Below, piece after piece: positions 56,126 through 58,000 of a stretch of 58,000 nucleotides of DNA. The DNA lies in assembly GCF_030272615.1 (NCBI RefSeq), contig NC_081414.1, positions 916,001,648-916,059,647 on the forward strand, in the 5' to 3' direction. The DNA is from Cryptomeria japonica (taxonomy: Eukaryota; Streptophyta; Pinopsida; Cupressales; Cupressaceae). The translations under genes were made by a program, and so were the position numbers. The notes below the pieces were generated by a model. That model was not told the origin of the DNA, did no database searches, and was given only the letters and a program-made list of their open reading frames with translations. Numbering within the stretch: the first letter of the stretch is position 1; every line of letters starts with the position of its first letter.

Positions 56126-56614
56126 TGACATTATCCTAAAGTGAATTTATTGCACTACCTAAGATGAATTAATGACAAAATTTATTGCGACAAAGTACAA
56201 GGAGGTTTTGTGGTACTCACCGGCTCTCCTGCATCTACTGGCCTCTGAAATCGACAAACGCGATCGAATCTGTGAACCAATGCCATCGCTACTGACTGCT
56301 ACTACCCTATTCTCTCTCTGCACTCTGATCTCTTGGATGTGTGGATGACAATGAGGATGTTTTCCCCTTGTGGTCTATCTTATAGACTTCCCTAGCCCTA
56401 GCCCTCGTTTCCCGAGTCAGTCTTCTTTATCCCATGACTCTGTCACTTTATCCGGTCAGTCCATTCTAGCCTTTCTTTCTTATCGAGAGATTGTCTGTGA
56501 TCTTTTCAGACATTTTCATCCAATCTCTCGAGGGGGCATATCATTCCCATCTTGGGGAAACTTTGTATCAGTTCATCTTATCTTCTTTGAAACAACGCGA
56601 CAAGCTGCATTGTC
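56126..56614 (+). other. Z pre-LTR region
   Basis: Noncoding. It contains 'aatctctcgagggggcat' (56523-56540), homologous to the site in A where E2 inserted. The paired 'atcgagagatt...aatctctcgag' (56480-56533) can form a hairpin. Confidence 0.6.
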
Positions 56615-56630
56615 TCAAAGAGAGGCAAAA
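56615..56630 (+). other. Z polypurine tract
   Basis: TCAAAGAGAGGCAAAA directly before the 3' LTR. A has the same tract with GGGG. Confidence 0.85.
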
Positions 56631-57425
56631 TGTAGACACCTAAAATTGTCCAGTCTAATTAAATAAATATCTTTATTTATTTAATTATTTTAGCCTAATT
56701 CTTCTATTAATTAAATAAATCTTTATTTATTTAATTAATTCACTTATCCTCTTCTAGCCTTATTTCTCATTTAAATAAATACCTTTATTTATTTAAATTA
56801 TCCTTTTCCTAAATTAAATAAATATCTTATTTATTTAATTGATCCCACTTCTTCTATTAATTAAATAAATCTTTATTTATTTAATTAATTCATTAACCTT
56901 TTCTACCCATGACACATGTCATTCATCTCTTAATTCATACACTACCCACCCTCTCATTATTTTATTATTTCTTTTACCTACCCTCTAATCATAGCCGACC
57001 ATTTATCTTTTACACCTCTAAATCTTATCCCTCCATTTCTTATTGTGTCTTCTATATAAGGAGATGCTTTCTTCATTATCAAACCCCCACCTATGCACCC
57101 TGACTACTGGATCAATTGACTACACTACGCTTTGCACTCTCATATGTGATCCTACTTGCAACCACATTTCCGTTCTTTGTTGAGCTCTTGTGCATATAAA
57201 ATTTGAGAGCAAATATATCAAGCAAGATCAATGGAGATAGGAAGAATGGAGATCCAAACCCTATTGGACATGTGATGGTATAATCTTTGTGATTTCATTT
57301 GATTTGCATTGTCTTAGGTAATCTTCATATGTTATGGTGGATCTTTGTTGTTGTTAGGCTAGGGTTTTTGTGGTTGAATTCATTTAGTCTTTCAACATTG
57401 TTGTTATCCATTTTCACCATATACA
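56631..57425 (+). repeat. Element Z 3' LTR (795 bp)
   Basis: Near-identical to 39145-39937, with the five palindromes at 56657-56686, 56707-56740, 56769-56798, 56812-56840 and 56857-56890 and the TATA box at 57053. Followed by GTTGT. Confidence 0.97.
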
Positions 57426-57430
57426 GTTGT
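57426..57430. repeat. Element Z target site duplication, right copy (GTTGT)
   Basis: Exact repeat of 39140-39144. Confidence 0.95.
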
Positions 57431-58000
57431 ATTTCAATGGATGAGATCTTGGCTTGACTTACAAAAATAGAAATCAGATTGTATTTTTGTCCCAAATGAC
57501 ACATAAAGTGTATGTTCAAGAAGCTTTAAAGAAAGCCTAAGTTTTCACTAGTTTTGAACAATTGAAAACACATCAATCAGTCTATTCTAAGGAGATTGGC
57601 TTCATTATTAGTTCTTAGCCCACAACTTGGTACCCTATCAGCTCACATAGCCTTGTCACCCCCTAAAGGGTGCCCATGTTTTTTCCTTTGCGAGAGCTAG
57701 TGGAGTCCCATTATGAGCCTAGCAATAAGGTCTCAAAAGGGGAGTTCACACATACGCTCAAGAGGGACATATGGTGAGTATCTTAAGGAGAGATTCTTCC
57801 CCCTCCATGCACTAAGAATTTAATAATGTTCAGAGGTAAACGGGGTAGCTTCTAATTTAATTGGAACTAGTAAGGGATCCATTCACCACATTGGGGTATA
57901 AAATCAATGAAGAGATCTCCCATCCTTGCAAACCAAGGTTTGATATACCCAAAGGTATGGAGGAGAGATATTCCCGAGCACTGTCATTGACTTAATTTTC
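57431..58000 (-). other. Probable continuation of the element B leader
   Basis: This sequence joined 39139 before Z inserted, so it should belong to the B 5' leader. No gene or repeat was recognised and no LTR end is visible before the window edge. Confidence 0.55.

Larger units (their letters stand above)
39145..57425 (+). mobile_element. Element Z: complete 18.3-kb Ty3/gypsy Tat-type retrotransposon with PMD cargo
   Basis: A plus-strand element with LTRs of 793 and 795 bp differing, by my count, at about 16 positions plus one 2-bp indel (about 2%). It has a perfect 5-bp target duplication. Order: LTR, PBS, 2.3-kb leader, gag, PR, G-patch, RT, two RNase H domains, IN, spacer, antisense PMD gene, 2-kb unassigned segment, tandem repeats, polypurine tract, LTR. 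The gag-to-RT region stays in one frame for over 5 kb but has several stops. RNase H to IN is in another frame after one shift. The large size comes from leader, cargo and trailer. Confidence 0.95.

Noticed and set aside
49763-56614. Envelope-like gene expected in some Ty3/gypsy elements
   Set aside because: No sense-strand ORF with signal or membrane segments is seen; the only gene-like region is the antisense PMD.
1-58000. Host protein-coding genes, tRNA or rRNA genes
   Set aside because: Every longer ORF could be assigned to a retroelement, its shadow or a tandem repeat. I saw no clover-leaf tRNA or rRNA blocks by eye.
57431-58000. B 5' LTR at the window end
   Set aside because: No TGTAGACACC/TGTATATG terminus or AT palindromes are seen before 58000.

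Overview
This window looks like plant nuclear DNA made almost entirely of nested LTR retrotransposons. I see no host gene, rRNA, tRNA or bacterial-type feature. The evidence for a plant is plant-type Ty3/gypsy Tat elements with two RNase H domains, gypsy chromoviruses with a chromodomain, a Ty1/copia element primed by initiator Met-tRNA, and a plant mobile domain (PMD) gene carried by a retroelement. The density and depth of nesting suggest a large plant genome. A gymnosperm is possible, but the sequence does not prove it.

Layout. (1) 1-998: flanking DNA with no gene seen. (2) 999-6901: chromovirus E1 on the minus strand (gag, PR, RT, RNase H, IN, chromodomain). Its 5' LTR is cut at 6901 by (3) element A, a minus-strand Tat element at 6902-~20715. 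A has lost its 5' LTR and the start of gag. (4) 8181-11934: E2, a compact gag-PR-only relative of E1, inserted in the 3' untranslated region of A. (5) ~20716-39144, resuming at 57431: element B, a second minus-strand Tat element joined abruptly to A. It has lost its 3' LTR and the front of its PMD gene, and its 5' LTR lies beyond the window. (6) 28665-36004: a complete plus-strand Ty1/copia element inside B, with a GATGG target duplication. (7) 39145-57425: element Z, a complete 18.3-kb plus-strand Tat element inside the leader of B, with a GTTGT target duplication and LTRs about 2% different by eye. It is the youngest insertion here.

All coding regions are broken by stop codons and some frameshifts, so none of the elements looks autonomous. 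Domain order is still easy to read. The three Tat elements share gag (zinc knuckle CX2HX4HX4C, altered in B), aspartic protease, a G-patch-like domain, RT, two RNase H domains and integrase.

The most unusual content is in Z. It has an antisense PMD gene between integrase and 3' LTR, matched by a PMD tail in B. Its leader carries about 20-bp arrays whose motif reappears in reverse complement in the trailer. Its U3 carries five spaced AT palindromes. The B leader carries two arrays of 21-bp units. Together these suggest a Tat lineage with captured cargo and an elaborate noncoding RNA architecture. PMD proteins in Arabidopsis (MAIN, MAIL1) are linked to transposon silencing, so the cargo could concern host silencing; that last step is inference.
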